Shown here one piece after another: positions 62,393 to 64,000 of a DNA stretch of 64,000 nucleotides. Numbering within the stretch: position 1 is the first letter of the stretch; each line of letters begins with the position of its first letter. The DNA is from Marinobacter sp. NP-4(2019). GTDB taxonomy: Bacteria > Pseudomonadota > Gammaproteobacteria > Pseudomonadales > Oleiphilaceae. Location: assembly GCF_003994855.1 (NCBI RefSeq), contig NZ_CP034142.1, positions 1,612,001 to 1,676,000 on the forward strand. The letters are read 5' to 3'. The notes below the pieces were generated by a model. The model worked only from the letters and a program-made list of their open reading frames with translations. It searched no databases and was not told where the DNA came from. Both the position numbers and the translations under genes were made by a program.

Positions 62393-63582
62393 ACGGTTTT
62401 GCTGCTGCCCTGGACGGCGTCCGGGTGATCGACCTTAGCCGGGTCCTCGGCGGCCCGTACTGCACTCAGGTGCTGGGTGACTATGGTGCCGATGTCATCA
62501 AGGTCGAACCTCCTTCGGGTGATGAAACCCGAGGCTGGGGCCCTCCCTTTGAGCACGGTGCGGCGTCCTATTTCCATGGGCTCAATCGTAACAAGCGTGG
62601 CATGGCGCTGGATTTACGTCGCGCTGAAGGTAAAGAGTTGCTGTTTGATTTGCTCGAAGGCGCAGATGTACTGGTGGAGAATTTCAAGCCGGGTACCCTT
62701 GAAAATTGGAGGTTGGGTTACGACGTGCTCAAGGAGCGCTTTCCCGGATTGATACACTGCCGCATCAGCGGGTTTGGTGCTGACGGCCCCATGGGCGGAC
62801 TTCCCGGTTATGATGCTGTGATCCAGGCCATGACGGGGCTGATGAGTGTGAATGGCGAAGTTGAAGGTGAGCCACTGCGGGTTGGAGTTCCAGTGGTGGA
62901 CATGGTGACAGGCCTCAATGCTGTTATTGGCATCGTCCTGGCTTTGTACGAACGGTACCGTAGCGGGCAAGGTCAGTTCGTGGAGGCGGCCTTGTTTGAC
63001 TCCGGACTCTCTCTGATGCACCCCCATTTCCCCAACGTCTTCTACGGCGGACCAGAGCCGCGCCGAACCGGTAACGCACACCCGAATATTTCGCCCTATG
63101 AAATGTACCGTACCGGCACGCAGCCCGTGTTTCTGGCGGTAGGCAACAACACCCAGTTCGCCAGACTGTGCGAAATCATTGGTTGTACCGAACTGCCGGA
63201 CGATGCCCGTTTTGCCAACAATGGTGCACGTCTGGAGCATCGCGATACCTTACGGGAGTTGTTGGAGGCGGCCTTTGCCAGCGAAGACGGACAAAGCCTG
63301 GCGGAGAGGCTGATTCAGGCCGGTGTGCCGTGTGGTCCCGTGCTGGAGACTGAGGACATTCTGAACCACCCTCACACGAGTCATCGGGAGATGGTCGTTG
63401 AGATCGCTGATTATAAGGGCACAGGCTCCCCCATTAAGCTGGGCCGCACACCTTCCCAGTATCATCGCCAACCTCCAGGATTCGCTGAACATACGTCTGA
63501 GATTCTGGCAGATCTGGGCCTTTCGTCGGAACGAGTGGCCGAGCTGCGTGCAAAGAGAGTAATACCGGATCTTCAGGGCTGA
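62389..63582 (+). CDS. Class III (CaiB/BaiF family) CoA-transferase
   Basis: 397 residues. Motifs: ALDGVRVIDLSRVLGGPYCT, LGDYGADVIKVEPPSGDETR, LNRNKRGMALDLRRAEGKEL, ADVLVENFKPGTLENW, CRISGFGADGPMGGLPGYDA and MSVNGEVEGEPLRVGVPVVD (with the catalytic Asp in VIKVE/GADV-type region). It transfers CoA between carboxylates. The organic acid is probably the solute of the downstream TAXI protein. ATGA overlap with the dehydrogenase. Confidence 0.94.
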   Translation: MNGFAAALDGVRVIDLSRVLGGPYCTQVLGDYGADVIKVEPPSGDETRGWGPPFEHGAASYFHGLNRNKRGMALDLRRAEGKELLFDLLEGADVLVENFKPGTLENWRLGYDVLKERFPGLIHCRISGFGADGPMGGLPGYDAVIQAMTGLMSVNGEVEGEPLRVGVPVVDMVTGLNAVIGIVLALYERYRSGQGQFVEAALFDSGLSLMHPHFPNVFYGGPEPRRTGNAHPNISPYEMYRTGTQPVFLAVGNNTQFARLCEIIGCTELPDDARFANNGARLEHRDTLRELLEAAFASEDGQSLAERLIQAGVPCGPVLETEDILNHPHTSHREMVVEIADYKGTGSPIKLGRTPSQYHRQPPGFAEHTSEILADLGLSSERVAELRAKRVIPDLQG

Positions 63583-63700
63583 TGAGTTGTTGTCCGGTAT
63601 AAGTTGGCTTATGTAAAGCTGTCATTTTTATATGGAAAGGCCTGTCAATACATGCGTACGTGACAGGGAAAATTCAAAACAACAATATCAGGTGACATTT

Positions 63701-64000
63701 ATGCTGCTTAATCCCGCAAACATTACGCGGTCGCTGACCGCTACTCTGTTCTCTGCCTCTGTGGCTCTCGGTCTGAGTGCAACGGTCTACGCTGAAACTC
63801 CCACGTTACCGGGTACCATGACCTGGTCTTCCTACGATGTTGGCTCTGCCGGATATGCGGAAGCTTCGGCAATTGCCGATGCGTTCGGCAAGAAATACGG
63901 CACCCGGATCCGCATCAAGCCCTCGGGGTCGGCAATTGGCCGTTTGCAGCCTTTGCTCAGCGGCGATGCGACGGTCGGTTTTCTGGCGACAGAAACTTTT
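63701..64000 (+). CDS. TAXI family TRAP transporter solute-binding protein, N-terminal part
   Basis: The visible 100 residues run off the right edge. A signal peptide (SLTATLFSASVALGLSATVYA) is followed by PGTMTWSSYDVGSAGYAEAS, AIADAFGKKYGTRIRIKPSG and SAIGRLQPLLSGDATVGF, matching the start of TAXI-type TRAP receptors. GGTGACA precedes the ATG. The permease subunits should lie just beyond the window. Confidence 0.88.
   Translation, partial: MLLNPANITRSLTATLFSASVALGLSATVYAETPTLPGTMTWSSYDVGSAGYAEASAIADAFGKKYGTRIRIKPSGSAIGRLQPLLSGDATVGFLATETF

Overview
The window looks like a chromosomal segment of a marine gammaproteobacterium, most likely Marinobacter or a close relative. This is an inference from the gammaproteobacterial core gene order (map-glnD-dapC side facing rpsB-tsf-pyrH-frr-uppS-cdsA-dxr-rseP-bamA-skp-lpxD-fabZ-lpxA-lpxB-rnhB), moderately high GC, and the mixture of pseudomonad-like and marine-type genes. 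No database search was possible.

Layout. 0.1-9.7 kb is an accessory type VI secretion (T6SS) 'vgrG island': a promoter, vgrG, a DUF4123 chaperone/adaptor, a large VasX-like membrane effector, a membrane protein that is its probable immunity partner, a small zinc-ribbon membrane protein, and then a second, displaced module made of only the last ~120 codons of a related effector followed by a frameshifted full-length paralogue of the probable immunity gene. 9.8-16.9 kb holds mixed genes: a periplasmic binding protein, a diguanylate cyclase, a DUF1853 protein, a glyoxalase, a GDP-mannose enzyme (manC/algA type) and a two-gene unit with a ClpV-like protein that lacks the second ATPase domain. 16.9-25.0 kb is mostly the leftward unit map-glnD-dapC-arsC/spx-like-dapD-dapE (nitrogen sensing and lysine/diaminopimelate synthesis), preceded by slyX and a membrane-anchored cold-shock-domain protein.

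25.1-40.0 kb is the rightward core block for translation factors (rpsB, tsf, frr), UMP kinase, isoprenoid and phospholipid synthesis, outer-membrane assembly (rseP, bamA, skp) and lipid A synthesis (lpxD, fabZ, lpxA, lpxB, rnhB). lpxB is split by a one-base deletion in a C run. Initiator tRNA-fMet follows, with its own strong promoter and a partial repeat of its 3' end. 40.5-46 kb carries a small lipoprotein and a leftward response regulator / LysM-FecR protein / CHASE2-PAS histidine kinase module. 46-54 kb carries topoisomerase III, BolA, a YciO-type protein, an unknown protein, and an SbcD/SbcC-like (YhaO/YhaN-like) nuclease-ATPase pair.

54-59.1 kb is a patchwork of accessory genes: a lipoprotein, two truncated AraC pieces, an operon of a secreted protein, a Tat-exported cupredoxin and an ECF sigma factor, a stress-type membrane protein interrupted by an amber codon, and a spermidine-synthase-like protein. 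The right end (59.6-64 kb) is a LysR regulator divergent from an acyl-CoA dehydrogenase, a class III CoA-transferase and the start of a TAXI-type TRAP transporter binding protein, suggesting uptake and CoA-dependent breakdown of an unknown carboxylate.

The best candidate for something new is the duplicated VasX-like effector/immunity arrangement. The two immunity-like proteins have the same inferred length and nearly identical flanks but a completely different membrane-spanning block, and the second one sits behind an orphan effector tail, as expected for a displaced toxin-immunity cassette.
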